28,936 bases of DNA from Chitinophagaceae bacterium (GTDB lineage Bacteria; Bacteroidota; Bacteroidia; Chitinophagales; Chitinophagaceae), in NCBI GenBank assembly GCA_013205585.1, contig JABMML010000056.1, positions 1 to 28,936 of the forward strand, read 5' to 3'. Every line of letters starts with the position of its first letter. The stretch's first letter is position 1. Of the stretch, positions 8,473-17,771 are shown piece by piece. The position numbers and the translations under genes are program-made. The notes under the pieces were generated by a model. It was not told the origin of the DNA, made no database searches, and saw nothing but the letters and a program-made list of their open reading frames with translations.

Positions 8473-8937
8473 TTATTGATGATGGTATTTTTCATTGGCC
8501 AAGATACTACAAGCGCGGTATACTTGCTCTGCTAAAATTAAACGAACTAACATATGTGGGAAAACGAGTTCTGATAAAGACCAAGTAAATTGAGCACGCT
8601 TTTTAATTTCGTCAGCTACTCCATAAGCGCCTCCAATTAAAAACACAATTTTTTGTGCACTTTGATTAGCCTTCTGTTGTATTAATTTAGCTAATCCCGG
8701 GGAGCTTAACATTTTACCTGTTTCGTCTAATAAAATAAGTATATCGGTTGGCTGTATGGCTTTCAAAATACTTATTGCCTCCGCTTTTTTTATCTGGACT
8801 TGTTCAGTCGCTTTTGCGGGGGCTATTAATTGCCAGTCGACAGGGTAGTAATGACTAATTCTTTGGGTAAAATTAAGCATTCCTTCCTTGATATAAGATT
8901 CATGGGCTTTGCCCACAGAGATAAAAGCTATTTTCAA
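8473..8937 (-). CDS. rlmH: 23S rRNA (pseudouridine1915-N3)-methyltransferase RlmH
   Basis: RlmH is a SPOUT-class methyltransferase that methylates pseudouridine 1915 in helix 69 of 23S rRNA using S-adenosylmethionine. The 154-residue product matches the family's usual length of about 155. It carries LLDETGKMLSS, the knot-forming FLIGGAYGV, and SLSELVFPHMLVRLILAEQ, and ends YHHQ. The start is TTG at 8937: an in-frame TAA directly precedes it, and the family begins MKI or MKL at exactly this point, so no ATG alternative fits. It diverges from the large secreted-protein gene at 9036. Confidence 0.95.
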   Translation of the reverse strand: MKIAFISVGKAHESYIKEGMLNFTQRISHYYPVDWQLIAPAKATEQVQIKKAEAISILKAIQPTDILILLDETGKMLSSPGLAKLIQQKANQSAQKIVFLIGGAYGVADEIKKRAQFTWSLSELVFPHMLVRLILAEQVYRACSILANEKYHHQ

Positions 8938-9035
8938 TTAATATATTTTTAAGTATAGTAATAAATATAAAGCATTGATTGTTAAGAAAAAAATCGAATT
9001 ATTCTTTATATTTATTGTACTATAAATTGTATTAA

Positions 9036-12000
9036 ATGCGACTTTTCGTATATAGATTATTTTTAATATTTTTATTTGCTACTAATAGCCTTTCAGCTTT
9101 TAGTCAAGATTTTTCTAATAAAGGGAAAGAGTTTTGGGTGGGGTATGGAAGTCATGTGAATATGTATAATGCTAGAGGAATAGAGGATACTATTACTGGT
9201 GGTACTCAAAATATGGTATTATATTTTACCTCTGATCGCAATGCAACCGTTACAGTTGAAATTCCCAATAGTTCACCAGTTTGGAAAAGAACCTATAAAG
9301 TAACTGCCAATAAAGTAACGGTTTCTGATACCTTGCCTAAATTTGGAGCTGAAGATGCTAGACTTACCAAAGAGGGCAAATCCATAAAAGGAATTCATGT
9401 TGTAGCTGATGCTAATATAATTGCTTACGCGCATATTTATAATGGGAGTATTTCGGGTGCCAGTTTATTATTTCCTGTTACCACATTAGCACGTGATTAC
9501 TATTCCATCAATTTCACACAAGTATCTAATAGTGCTAATTCATATTGTTACTCTTATGTTATTGCTACGGAGGATAATACAAATATTGAAATTATTCCAA
9601 GTGCCAATACTTTCAATAATTTAAAAGGAGACACCATTCGTGTTTTATTAAATAAGGGAGAGGTATATAATATTTTTGGGAAAGTGACTACAAATACTAA
9701 TCCATACAAAGGGGAGGATCTAACAGGTACAAGAATTAGATCGGTGGCAACTGCCACAAGTGCTTGTAAAAAAATTGCCGTTTTTTCTGGCTCGGGAAAA
9801 TTAAGCTTAAGCTGTGGTACAGTTGGGGCAGGTAGTGCAGATAATTATATTCAACAAGCATTTCCTTCGAATGCTTGGGGTAGAAAATATTTAACGGTTC
9901 CCACCAACAAAATGCCCAATAACTATTATCGTATTGCAGTTAGTGATCCTAAAACAATTGTGAAAGTAAATGGATTGGCACTTGCTAATACTAGTTTAAT
10001 TAATAATTTTTATTATGAGTTTGCAAGTAGTAGCGCTAATTCAATTGTATCAGATTTGCCAATAATGGTTGCTCAGTATATCACCACTACTTCAAGTTGT
10101 TTTAATCTTGGTTTCAGTATAACTGGGCAACCTCTAAGTAATAATGGTCAAGTTGTTACTAGTAACGGAGATCCTGAGATGATTTACCTAAGCCCTATTG
10201 AGCAAACTATTGATAAGGTTACCATTAATTCAACAGGCAATGCAGCTATTTACGCACATTATGTAAATATTGTAATACCCAAAAATGGCGCAAGTACATT
10301 AAAAATTGATGGATTGGCTTTAACGGGCGCCATTGCGCATCCTGCAGATACCAATTATTTATATTTTCAACCTTTATTAACTACAGGTTCACATACCATT
10401 ACTTCAGACTCTGGTTTTAATGCTATTGCCTATGGGTATGGTAATGTAGAGACCTACGGGTATAATGCGGGTACCAATGTGAAAGATTTGAACCAACAAC
10501 TAACGGTGGTGAATAAGTATGGAGTAGTTACTTTGCCTATTACTTGCAGGGGCACGCCTTTTAAAGCATCGATTACTTTACCTTATGAGCCCTTGTCTTT
10601 AAAATGGATTTTGCCTAAATATGACACTGTTGTTGATAATAAACCTAAGGTAGATACATCCTATATTTCAGTTTCGGGAATCAGAATTTATAAGTATAGC
10701 TTAGGTAGTTCGCTCATTTATGATTCTGTGGGTACTTATAATATAGAAGTAATTGCCAATAATCCTACAGCTGATGGATGCAGTGGAGAACAGTCCGTAA
10801 ACTTTGATTTAATAGTTGCAGGGCCCCCTAAAGTTGAAAACGAAATTATTACCACACATTGTATTGCAGATTCTATCACCTTGAAAGACAAAACGTTACT
10901 TTTAGAAGAAGATAGGAAGATTATTGCCTTCAAATGGAATCTAGGAAATGGAGTAGATACCAATACTAAATCATTTTCTTTTTTACCCAGTTTAGCCGGG
11001 AAATATACCATAAAGTATTTTGTAATAACGGATATCGGTTGTTTAAGTGATACCATTACTAAAGATATTTTTATTGATAGTTTGCCAAAAGTAAATTTTG
11101 GTAGTTCTGCCTTAAAATGTCAAAATATAGATATTCAATTTACCGATTCATCAAAGGCCTTAGGTGCTTCGGTATTAAAATCTTTAGTTTGGGATTTTGG
11201 AGACGCTTCTAAAGTAGATACCATAGATATTTCTAATAAAACAGTTACACATAAATTTGATTCATTAAAAAATTATACCGTAAAATTATCGGTTATTACC
11301 CAAAATGGTTGTGTTGCTAATCAAAGCCAAATAATAAAGAACAACGCAATTCCAGTGGTCGGATTTATTTTACCAGAAATATGTTTAGCAGATTCAACTG
11401 CCCAATTTAAAGACAGTACTAAAATTGCAGATTTATCTAATAATTTCAAGTATAAATGGGATTTTGGGGATGCGGCCAATGCCCCCAATTCCAATACAGC
11501 TATTCTACAAAATCCAAAACACAGGTACACCAAGGTAGGCGATTATAGTGTTTTTTTAGAGGTTACAAGTATTGCTGGTTGTACTGCTAGCCGCACTATG
11601 CAATTCACCGTAAATGGATCTTACCCAACCACTATATTTCAAATAGTCAATGATACAGCATTATGTTCTAATAAAGAAGTTGAAGTTATTAATAAGTCGA
11701 CTGTAGATATAGGTAATATAGGGAAGCTGATTATTTTTTGGGATAGCGATGGAAACTTATTAGATACCACAGTAGATGAAAATCCAGCCTTTAATAAATC
11801 CTATAAACATTTATATAAAAACTTTTCATTTCCATCAAAAATGAATTTCAAAATAAAAATGTTTGCGTATACAGGGGGTGTTTGTGTAAAAGACACTACA
11901 AGTATGATTACCATTGTTCCGCCGCCCACTTCAATATTAATTGCGTCTGCTAAAGACTATTCCTGTTTGTATGATACGCTCTCTTTTAGAGCAGCCGTGC

Positions 12001-13184
12001 AGGGAGGGCTGGGACCTTTTACCTACCAATGGAAAACTGATAATGCAGCTGCTGTATTTAAAGATAATATTTTAAGTGGGGTTGCAGCTGGTAATGTTAA
12101 AATAGCACTAACTGCAAAAGATATAAAACAATGTACTTATGACTTTGATAATTTAAAACTGCTAGAGGTAAAAACAATTCCAACTGCCATTTTAAAAGCA
12201 AAGGATACTGTTGTATGTAATGAAGATCCTATAACCTTGAAAGGGGAAGGAAACTATTTGTTTCATTGGATTCTAAATGATGCGATATTATATGCAAGCA
12301 AAACAGATACATTCTCAACTTCGACAGAAGGTATTTACAAATTAAAAGTAAATGACGGACAGTGTAATTCACTATTATCAGATCCTATATATATCAGAAA
12401 ATTAGTCATTCCTAAATATACATTAAGTTATAATCCAGCTATTTGCATTAATACCCCCTTGGCTTTAAATACAAATGCTAAAGATGCTAAAAATATTTAT
12501 TTTAACTGGGATTTTGGAGATACCAAAATATTTGATAAAGCCAAAGCAAATAGCCATTCTTATGCTGCCACTGGTTCTTATATGGTGAAACTCGCTATTA
12601 CTAATGACTATTGTCCAAAGTATGAACAATTTTTACAAGGAGATTCTGTCAAAGTAGTCTTACCTGTTTCACCGTCCACATTTACTTTATTTGTTTTAGC
12701 AGATATTGATACAGTTCTTTCTCCTTTAAGAAAAGATCCTGGCTATACTCAGTTTGTATGGAATCCATCTACCTATTTAAATAATCCCTTGATCGAGCAC
12801 CCGTTATTTAAAAGTAATAAATCGATTAATTATACTTTGACAAGAACTGAAGTATTAACTGCTTGTAAGGTAGATGATATTTATAAAATGGATGTTTCAA
12901 ATGATGTAGTTATAGCTATCCCTAAAGCCTTTACGCCTAATGGAGATAATTTAAATGATATTCTAAAAATACAATATGGTGCAGGCTTGAAAACTTTTAA
13001 TTTTTTAAAAATATTTAATAGGTGGGGAAATATTGTTTTTCAAACTACTAATTTAAATCAAGGATGGGATGGTAATGTGAATGGTAATCCCCAGGAAATG
13101 GATGCCTATACTTATTTTATAAGCTATATAACTTATAAAGATGAAGCTGTTTCAAAAACGGGTTCCTTTATTTTATTAAGATAA
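9036..13184 (+). CDS. Large secreted PKD-repeat protein with IgGFc-binding-like N-terminus and T9SS type-B C-terminal domain
   Basis: The 1382-residue product starts with a signal peptide (about 1-23, cleavage near AFSQ). Residues about 25-480, starting NKGKEFWVGYGSH, resemble the IgGFc-binding-type domain seen in other large secreted Bacteroidota proteins. Several PKD/Ig-like beta modules follow. Three carry an exact WDFGD motif (near 719, 808 and 1158); others near 600-680 and 970-1045 are more degenerate. Each ends in a Cys-containing strand. The last 90 residues (AIPKAFTPNGDNLNDIL, FNRWGNIVF, GWDGNVNG, YTYFISY) are the gliding-motility-associated C-terminal domain, i.e. a type-B T9SS sorting signal. 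It is inferred to be exported by T9SS, probably as a surface adhesin. Its stop codon directly abuts the PorP/SprF gene. Confidence 0.88.
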   Translation: MRLFVYRLFLIFLFATNSLSAFSQDFSNKGKEFWVGYGSHVNMYNARGIEDTITGGTQNMVLYFTSDRNATVTVEIPNSSPVWKRTYKVTANKVTVSDTLPKFGAEDARLTKEGKSIKGIHVVADANIIAYAHIYNGSISGASLLFPVTTLARDYYSINFTQVSNSANSYCYSYVIATEDNTNIEIIPSANTFNNLKGDTIRVLLNKGEVYNIFGKVTTNTNPYKGEDLTGTRIRSVATATSACKKIAVFSGSGKLSLSCGTVGAGSADNYIQQAFPSNAWGRKYLTVPTNKMPNNYYRIAVSDPKTIVKVNGLALANTSLINNFYYEFASSSANSIVSDLPIMVAQYITTTSSCFNLGFSITGQPLSNNGQVVTSNGDPEMIYLSPIEQTIDKVTINSTGNAAIYAHYVNIVIPKNGASTLKIDGLALTGAIAHPADTNYLYFQPLLTTGSHTITSDSGFNAIAYGYGNVETYGYNAGTNVKDLNQQLTVVNKYGVVTLPITCRGTPFKASITLPYEPLSLKWILPKYDTVVDNKPKVDTSYISVSGIRIYKYSLGSSLIYDSVGTYNIEVIANNPTADGCSGEQSVNFDLIVAGPPKVENEIITTHCIADSITLKDKTLLLEEDRKIIAFKWNLGNGVDTNTKSFSFLPSLAGKYTIKYFVITDIGCLSDTITKDIFIDSLPKVNFGSSALKCQNIDIQFTDSSKALGASVLKSLVWDFGDASKVDTIDISNKTVTHKFDSLKNYTVKLSVITQNGCVANQSQIIKNNAIPVVGFILPEICLADSTAQFKDSTKIADLSNNFKYKWDFGDAANAPNSNTAILQNPKHRYTKVGDYSVFLEVTSIAGCTASRTMQFTVNGSYPTTIFQIVNDTALCSNKEVEVINKSTVDIGNIGKLIIFWDSDGNLLDTTVDENPAFNKSYKHLYKNFSFPSKMNFKIKMFAYTGGVCVKDTTSMITIVPPPTSILIASAKDYSCLYDTLSFRAAVQGGLGPFTYQWKTDNAAAVFKDNILSGVAAGNVKIALTAKDIKQCTYDFDNLKLLEVKTIPTAILKAKDTVVCNEDPITLKGEGNYLFHWILNDAILYASKTDTFSTSTEGIYKLKVNDGQCNSLLSDPIYIRKLVIPKYTLSYNPAICINTPLALNTNAKDAKNIYFNWDFGDTKIFDKAKANSHSYAATGSYMVKLAITNDYCPKYEQFLQGDSVKVVLPVSPSTFTLFVLADIDTVLSPLRKDPGYTQFVWNPSTYLNNPLIEHPLFKSNKSINYTLTRTEVLTACKVDDIYKMDVSNDVVIAIPKAFTPNGDNLNDILKIQYGAGLKTFNFLKIFNRWGNIVFQTTNLNQGWDGNVNGNPQEMDAYTYFISYITYKDEAVSKTGSFILLR

Positions 13185-14177
13185 ATGAAGAAAAATTTAA
13201 TTTACACAGTTTTCATCTTCTCCAGCTTATATGCTACTATAGGACATACGCAGACGCCCTATAATTCTCAAGGGTTTATGTCTACTCAATATTTTAATCC
13301 TGCAGCAGTGGGATTTGGTATAAATAATAGGTTTCAAAGTTTTTTTAGAACTCAATATGCGGGAGTAGGTGATCCCTTTTATACTGCTGGCGCTGCAGTT
13401 GACTTCGGGTTTTTTAAAATTGATGAAAGTCCTAACAATAGTTTTGGGTATGGTATTCAAGCAGTCTCAGAAAGAGTATTAAACGGTATTTTGCAAACTA
13501 ATTCAATTTCTAATAGCTTGTCTTACCGAATATTTTTTAATAAGAAACAAAGTTCTTATTTTGCTTTAGGAATCGGTTATTCTATTCTGACAAGAACTTT
13601 AGATGCATCTCTTTTAAGCTTCGGAGATCAATATAATTCCGGTAGACTATTTAATTCTTCTAGTTTAGAGGCCATAAGTAAGTACCCCACTAAATATACC
13701 ACCAACGCAGGTTTTATGTATGGATATCAATCTGAAAAAAGTTTTTTCCAAATAGGAGCAAGTGAATTTCTATTGAATAGAACAACCAACACTATTATTA
13801 CCAATGAGCCCAATCAAAACTATCAATTTTCTGCTTTGTTAAATGTAGAATACCAACTAGAAGATGAAAAAACTATTTTATTCCATGCCGACTATCAGAA
13901 TAGATTAGAGAAAGAATATTTTTATGCTGGTGCCGCTGTGGGTGTACCCCTTAATAAAGAAATGAATAGAGCTTATTTTGGATGCTTTTATAGAAATAAA
14001 GATGCGGTAATTCCCTATGTAGGTTTAATGTACAATAGATATAAAATAGGGCTTACTTATGATATTTATAGTAATAGCTTAACATCCTCTAACTTAAGAC
14101 CTCAGACAATTGAATTCTCTTTGTCTACTTCTTTAGGTCGCAAATTTTCAGAAAATTTGAAAAGCTTATTTGATTAA
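13185..14177 (+). CDS. PorP/SprF family type IX secretion outer-membrane protein
   Basis: The 330-residue product has a signal peptide (about 1-22, ending GHTQ) and the family's opening segment YNSQGFMSTQYFNPAAVGFGINNRFQSFFRTQYAG. The rest alternates short amphipathic strands with turns, as in an outer-membrane beta-barrel (for example AAVDFGFFKID, YFALGIGYSIL, EFSLSTSLG). PorP/SprF proteins usually number about 300-340 residues. The start codon immediately follows the stop of the type-B sorting-domain gene. In Flavobacterium, type-B cargo such as SprB depends on a cognate SprF, so this is probably the dedicated partner of the upstream protein. Confidence 0.9.
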   Translation: MKKNLIYTVFIFSSLYATIGHTQTPYNSQGFMSTQYFNPAAVGFGINNRFQSFFRTQYAGVGDPFYTAGAAVDFGFFKIDESPNNSFGYGIQAVSERVLNGILQTNSISNSLSYRIFFNKKQSSYFALGIGYSILTRTLDASLLSFGDQYNSGRLFNSSSLEAISKYPTKYTTNAGFMYGYQSEKSFFQIGASEFLLNRTTNTIITNEPNQNYQFSALLNVEYQLEDEKTILFHADYQNRLEKEYFYAGAAVGVPLNKEMNRAYFGCFYRNKDAVIPYVGLMYNRYKIGLTYDIYSNSLTSSNLRPQTIEFSLSTSLGRKFSENLKSLFD

Positions 14178-14207
14178 AAAAGCCTCCCCGATAAATCGAG
14201 AAGGCTT
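14175..14207 (-). terminator. Intrinsic terminator of tRNA-Arg
   Basis: On the minus strand AAGCCT (14207-14202) pairs with AGGCTT (14185-14180). An inner stem TCGAT/ATCGG follows with two mismatches and an AT-rich loop, and then a run of six T (14180-14175). The first base of the stem is the last base of the encoded CCA end. The run of T overlaps the stop codon region of the convergent PorP/SprF gene. Confidence 0.75.
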
Positions 14208-14283
14208 GGTGACCGCGTTAGGATTCAAACCTAAAACCCCCTCATCCGTAGTGAGGTACTCTATTCAGTTGAGCTACGCAGCC
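14207..14283 (-). tRNA. tRNA-Arg (anticodon ACG)
   Basis: A complete 77-nt cloverleaf with encoded CCA. The acceptor stem is GGCTGCG/CGCGGTC with two G-U pairs. The D arm is GCTC/GAGT, the anticodon stem CCTCA/TGAGG with loop CTACGGA (ACG at 34-36), the variable loop GGGTT, and the T stem TTAGG/CCTAA with loop TTTGAAT. A34 is expected to be edited to inosine and to read CGU, CGC and CGA. Two normally invariant bases differ: position 19 is A and position 56 is U (see findings). The gene has its own promoter and terminator. Confidence 0.96.
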
Positions 14284-14305
14284 ATTTCCCTATTTAAAGG
14301 GGTTG

Positions 14306-14336
14306 CAAATATACTTCAAAATACTATTTTACCCAA
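14306..14336 (-). promoter_or_regulatory. Promoter of tRNA-Arg (TTG, 20-nt spacer, TATATTTG)
   Basis: On the minus strand a TTG at 14336-14334 is followed, after a 20-nt spacer, by an exact TATATTTG at 14313-14306. The mature tRNA begins 22 nt beyond the box. Both elements and the spacing fit the Bacteroidota housekeeping promoter (TTTG about 19 nt from TAnnTTTG), so the tRNA is probably transcribed independently of nagB. Confidence 0.7.
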
Positions 14337-14338
14337 GT

Positions 14339-14358
14339 AAAAAGCCTAAATAAGGGCT
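14339..14358 (-). terminator. Weak candidate terminator after nagB
   Basis: On the minus strand AGCC (14358-14355) pairs with GGCT (14346-14343) around an 8-nt loop, followed by a short run of T. The stem is only four base pairs, so this may merely be a transcript end or chance. It lies just past the nagB stop and upstream of the tRNA promoter. Confidence 0.3.
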
Positions 14359-14363
14359 AGAAT

Positions 14364-16262
14364 CTAATAATGCCACCTCACAAATGCCTCAATAGCAGCG
14401 TATTTGGTTAATCCTAGACTTGCATACAAGTCGGCAGTATTGGCGTTTCTAATTTCAGCTCTCTGCCAGAATTCCCTTGAATCGCTGCCTTGGAATGGAA
14501 CACTATCTTTTTGTGACTGATGAATAAATATACCAAATCTCTTTTTCAAAACTTGATCAGGGCTCATAGGTACAGCCATTTCAATTTCAGAAACAGCCCA
14601 CTCTTGCCAAGCACCTTTATATAACCAAACCCAGCAGTCATTTATCCAAGTTTCACCAGAAGCTTTTAATCTGCGCAGGCTTTCAAATATAATTTCTAAA
14701 CATACTTTATGTGTACCATGTGGATCTGCTAAGTCTCCTGCACAATATACTTGATGAGGCTTTAATTCTTTTAATAAGTCCATGGTAATTCTAATATCTA
14801 ATTCACTCATTGGTTTTTTATCAATCGTGCCTGTCTCGTAAAAAGGTAAGTCTAAGAAATGGTAGTTTGTATCTTTTAAACCTACATATCTACAAGTGGC
14901 TTTTGCTTCACATCTTCTAATTAAACCTTTGATAGCTCTAATTTCTGCGGTATCTAAATGAGTAGATTGCTTCTCTGCTAAAAATTTGCGTGCATTGATT
15001 AAAATTTCTTGACTCTTTTTATTGTCAATACCGAATAAGTCTTCAAAGCCTACAGCAAAATCTAAAAAGCGTGTAACGAATTCATCAGTGACTGCAATAT
15101 TACCAGAAGTTTGATACGCTACATGTACATCATGTCCTTGTTCTTGCAGGCGCATAAACGTACCGCCCATACTTATGATATCATCATCGGGGTGGGGAGA
15201 GAAAATTAACACTTTCTTTGGGTGCGGTGCACTTCGCTCTGGATGTGCTGGAATAACTGCATTGGGTTTACCACCTGGCCATCCAGTAATGGTATCGCGC
15301 AACATGTAAAATACTTGCAAATTAATATCGTATACCGATTCTTTTAGTACCAATAAGTCGGATAAACTATTCTCTTTATAATCGTCGGCTGTTAAACTAA
15401 GTACCGTCTTGCCTAATTTTAAGGCTAGGCTAATGACTGCACTTTTAATCATATTGGGTGTCCATTCGTTGGAGCCCGTTAACCAGGGTGCCTTATTTCT
15501 TGTTAATTCTGAGGAAGCTAATTCGTCAATGACGAATGTGCAATCATCATGATTTTGTAAAACACTTGCAGGAATTTGTTCAGTTACATCCCCTTCAATA
15601 GATTTAGCTACAATGGAAGCCTTGTCGCCCCAAGCTAGTAAAACTATTTTTTTGGCCTTCATGATACTGCTAATACCCACTGTAATAGCTAGTTTAGGCA
15701 CTTTATTTAAATCATGGAATTCATAAGTGTTCGCAACTCTAGTTTGTTGGTCTAAATGAATGACTCTAGTTTTTGAATGAAAGCTAGAACCCGGCTCGTT
15801 AAATCCAATATGTCCATTTTTACCAATACCTAATATTTGTAAATCAATGCCGCCTATTTTTTCAATAGTTTGTTCGTAGGCGGTGCAAGATTCTTTTAAA
15901 TTTTCTTTTGTCCATTCTCCATTAGGTAGGTGAATGTTTTTAGGATCAATATCTACTAAATCAAATAAGTGACGGTGCATAAAGCTCCAATAACTTTGGT
16001 AAGCCAATTTTTCAATAGGATAGTATTCATCTAAATTAATGGTTACTACATTTTTAAAACTTAAACCTTCTTCTTTATGTAGTCTTACCAATTCCTTATA
16101 CAATAAAATTGGAGTGGTACCTGTAGCCATTCCTAAAACACAGGGTAGTTTTTTTGCTTGCTTCTCTTTAATTAATGCAGCTATTTGAGCAGCTACAGCA
16201 TTAGACCCTTCCGTTGAGTTTTTATAAATCTGAACTGGAATTTTTTCAAAAGATTCTAGCAT
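14364..16262 (-). CDS. nagB: Glucosamine-6-phosphate deaminase fused to a PIG-L/LmbE-type deacetylase domain
   Basis: The 632-residue protein has two domains. Residues about 1-260 are NagB, which converts glucosamine-6-phosphate to fructose-6-phosphate and ammonia: LGMATGTTP, TINLDEYYP (Asp78) and GIGKNGHIGFNEPGSS (His151, Glu156) hold the expected catalytic residues. Residues about 345-632 are a PIG-L/LmbE-like zinc-dependent deacetylase domain, with SPHPDDD at 355-361 and later AGDLADPHGTHK. Such fusions are well known in Bacteroidota and usually annotated nagB. The second domain might remove an acetyl group from an amino sugar, but its substrate is not established here. The gene is last in pfkA-pyk-nagB, 15 bp after pyk, so its product fructose-6-phosphate is the substrate of the enzyme encoded first. 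Confidence 0.93.
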   Translation of the reverse strand: MLESFEKIPVQIYKNSTEGSNAVAAQIAALIKEKQAKKLPCVLGMATGTTPILLYKELVRLHKEEGLSFKNVVTINLDEYYPIEKLAYQSYWSFMHRHLFDLVDIDPKNIHLPNGEWTKENLKESCTAYEQTIEKIGGIDLQILGIGKNGHIGFNEPGSSFHSKTRVIHLDQQTRVANTYEFHDLNKVPKLAITVGISSIMKAKKIVLLAWGDKASIVAKSIEGDVTEQIPASVLQNHDDCTFVIDELASSELTRNKAPWLTGSNEWTPNMIKSAVISLALKLGKTVLSLTADDYKENSLSDLLVLKESVYDINLQVFYMLRDTITGWPGGKPNAVIPAHPERSAPHPKKVLIFSPHPDDDIISMGGTFMRLQEQGHDVHVAYQTSGNIAVTDEFVTRFLDFAVGFEDLFGIDNKKSQEILINARKFLAEKQSTHLDTAEIRAIKGLIRRCEAKATCRYVGLKDTNYHFLDLPFYETGTIDKKPMSELDIRITMDLLKELKPHQVYCAGDLADPHGTHKVCLEIIFESLRRLKASGETWINDCWVWLYKGAWQEWAVSEIEMAVPMSPDQVLKKRFGIFIHQSQKDSVPFQGSDSREFWQRAEIRNANTADLYASLGLTKYAAIEAFVRWHY

Positions 16263-16277
16263 AAAAATATTTTTATA

Positions 16278-17729
16278 TTAATCTACCTTCGTGATTTTTA
16301 TCATATTAGTAGCTAAGTGTAATTGAACAGGGGTACTTCCCGTATTCACCACTATATCATCTTTTTTGACAAAACCATTTTTCTTTAAAATTTGAATTTG
16401 ATCTTTGATAATACTATCTAAACTTTCTTCTTTATTATAATAGAAGGCTTTTACACCCCAGCTTAAGCTTAATTGATTCATTAAGCTCTTTTCTTTCGTG
16501 AAAATAAATAAAGGCGATTTAGGTCTGAAGCTACTTAACATAAAAGCAGTATAACCACTTTGCGTCATACCTACTAATGCTTGTGCATTACTTTCGTCAG
16601 ATAGCTGACAACCACTATAACATAAAGCATCACTTATAAAGGAAGGAGAATGGGGTTGTGGTTTAAGGTCTTCAGAACGGTTGTATTTATAACCATGTTC
16701 TTCCACTTCATTGATAATTTTACGCATGGTCTCAATAACTAAAACAGGAAACTGACCTGTGGCGGTTTCTCCACTTAACATGACAGCATCAGCGCCTTCA
16801 ATGACCGCATTGGCAACATCAGTTATTTCACTACGATTAGGTTTCACTCTATCAATCATACTTTCCATCATTTGTGTAGCCACAATAACAGGCTTAGCAC
16901 GGTGTATACATTTTCTAATGAGTTCTTTTTGAATTAATGGAATTTTCTCTACTGGAAGCTCAACGCCTAAGTCGCCACGGGCAATCATGATAGCGTCACT
17001 TGCAATAATAATATCTCTGATATTCGTTAAGGCTTCAGGCATTTCAATTTTGGCTATAATTTTTGCCTTGCTCTTATGTTTGTCTAAGATGGCTCTTAGC
17101 ATTTCAATATCGGCTACTCTTTTTACAAAGCTTAAGGCTACCCAGTCTAATTCTTCTTTAATAATAAATTGAGTATCCTCTAAATCTTTTTCAGTAAGTG
17201 CAGGTAAAGAAATTTTTGTATCTGGTAAGTTAATTCCTTTTTTAGAAGAAATAATACCACCCAAGGTTACTTTTACTTTTACATCACCATTTTTTTCTAC
17301 ACTATGTACTTTCACTTCTATCTTACCATCGTCAATCATGATTAAATTATTCACTACCACATCGCTAGCTAGGTTAGGGTAGGATACATATATTTTTTCA
17401 ATCGTACCAACACATTTTTCGTTTGTGAAAGTGAGTATATCGCCTTCTTTTACTTCTAAGCGGTTATTTTCAATTTCTCCTACTCTTAATTTAGGACCTT
17501 GTAAATCACCCAATATGGCAACAGTAGAACCTAATTCTTCGTTGATGCCTCTAATATTATCTATTATTTTTTTCTTATCCTCGTGACTTCCATGAGAAAA
17601 ATTTAATCTAAACACATTTACACCCGCAATCACTAAATTCTTTAATTGATCATATGTATCACAAGCTGGGCCTACTGTTGCGACAATTTTAGTTCTGTGA
17701 TGGGGCTGCTTAAATTCGTTTTTACTCAT
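16278..17729 (-). CDS. pyk: Pyruvate kinase
   Basis: Cytoplasmic glycolytic enzyme that transfers phosphate from phosphoenolpyruvate to ADP. The 483-residue product shows the N-terminal RTKIVATVGPAC, NVFRLNFSHGSHED, the beta-barrel B domain (about 80-180), then WVALSFVKRVAD, IIAKIEMPEAL, MIARGDLGVELP and the allosteric C-domain with MLSGETATGQFPV. All conserved active-site segments are present and the length is normal. The gene begins 42 bp after pfkA and ends 15 bp before nagB on the same strand, consistent with one transcript. Confidence 0.97.
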   Translation of the reverse strand: MSKNEFKQPHHRTKIVATVGPACDTYDQLKNLVIAGVNVFRLNFSHGSHEDKKKIIDNIRGINEELGSTVAILGDLQGPKLRVGEIENNRLEVKEGDILTFTNEKCVGTIEKIYVSYPNLASDVVVNNLIMIDDGKIEVKVHSVEKNGDVKVKVTLGGIISSKKGINLPDTKISLPALTEKDLEDTQFIIKEELDWVALSFVKRVADIEMLRAILDKHKSKAKIIAKIEMPEALTNIRDIIIASDAIMIARGDLGVELPVEKIPLIQKELIRKCIHRAKPVIVATQMMESMIDRVKPNRSEITDVANAVIEGADAVMLSGETATGQFPVLVIETMRKIINEVEEHGYKYNRSEDLKPQPHSPSFISDALCYSGCQLSDESNAQALVGMTQSGYTAFMLSSFRPKSPLFIFTKEKSLMNQLSLSWGVKAFYYNKEESLDSIIKDQIQILKKNGFVKKDDIVVNTGSTPVQLHLATNMIKITKVD

Positions 17730-17771
17730 TTTGTTCTTTGGGGTTATTTTACTTTATTTATCAATCTCTAA

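Noticed and set aside
9007..9014. TATATTTA as promoter of the large secreted-protein gene
   Set aside because: It differs from the consensus at the last base and has no well-spaced TTTG in very AT-rich DNA; too weak to annotate.
10736..11056. Open frame of 106 codons on the minus strand inside the large secreted-protein gene
   Set aside because: It is fully antisense to a well-supported gene, has no recognisable motifs and no promoter; treated as a shadow.
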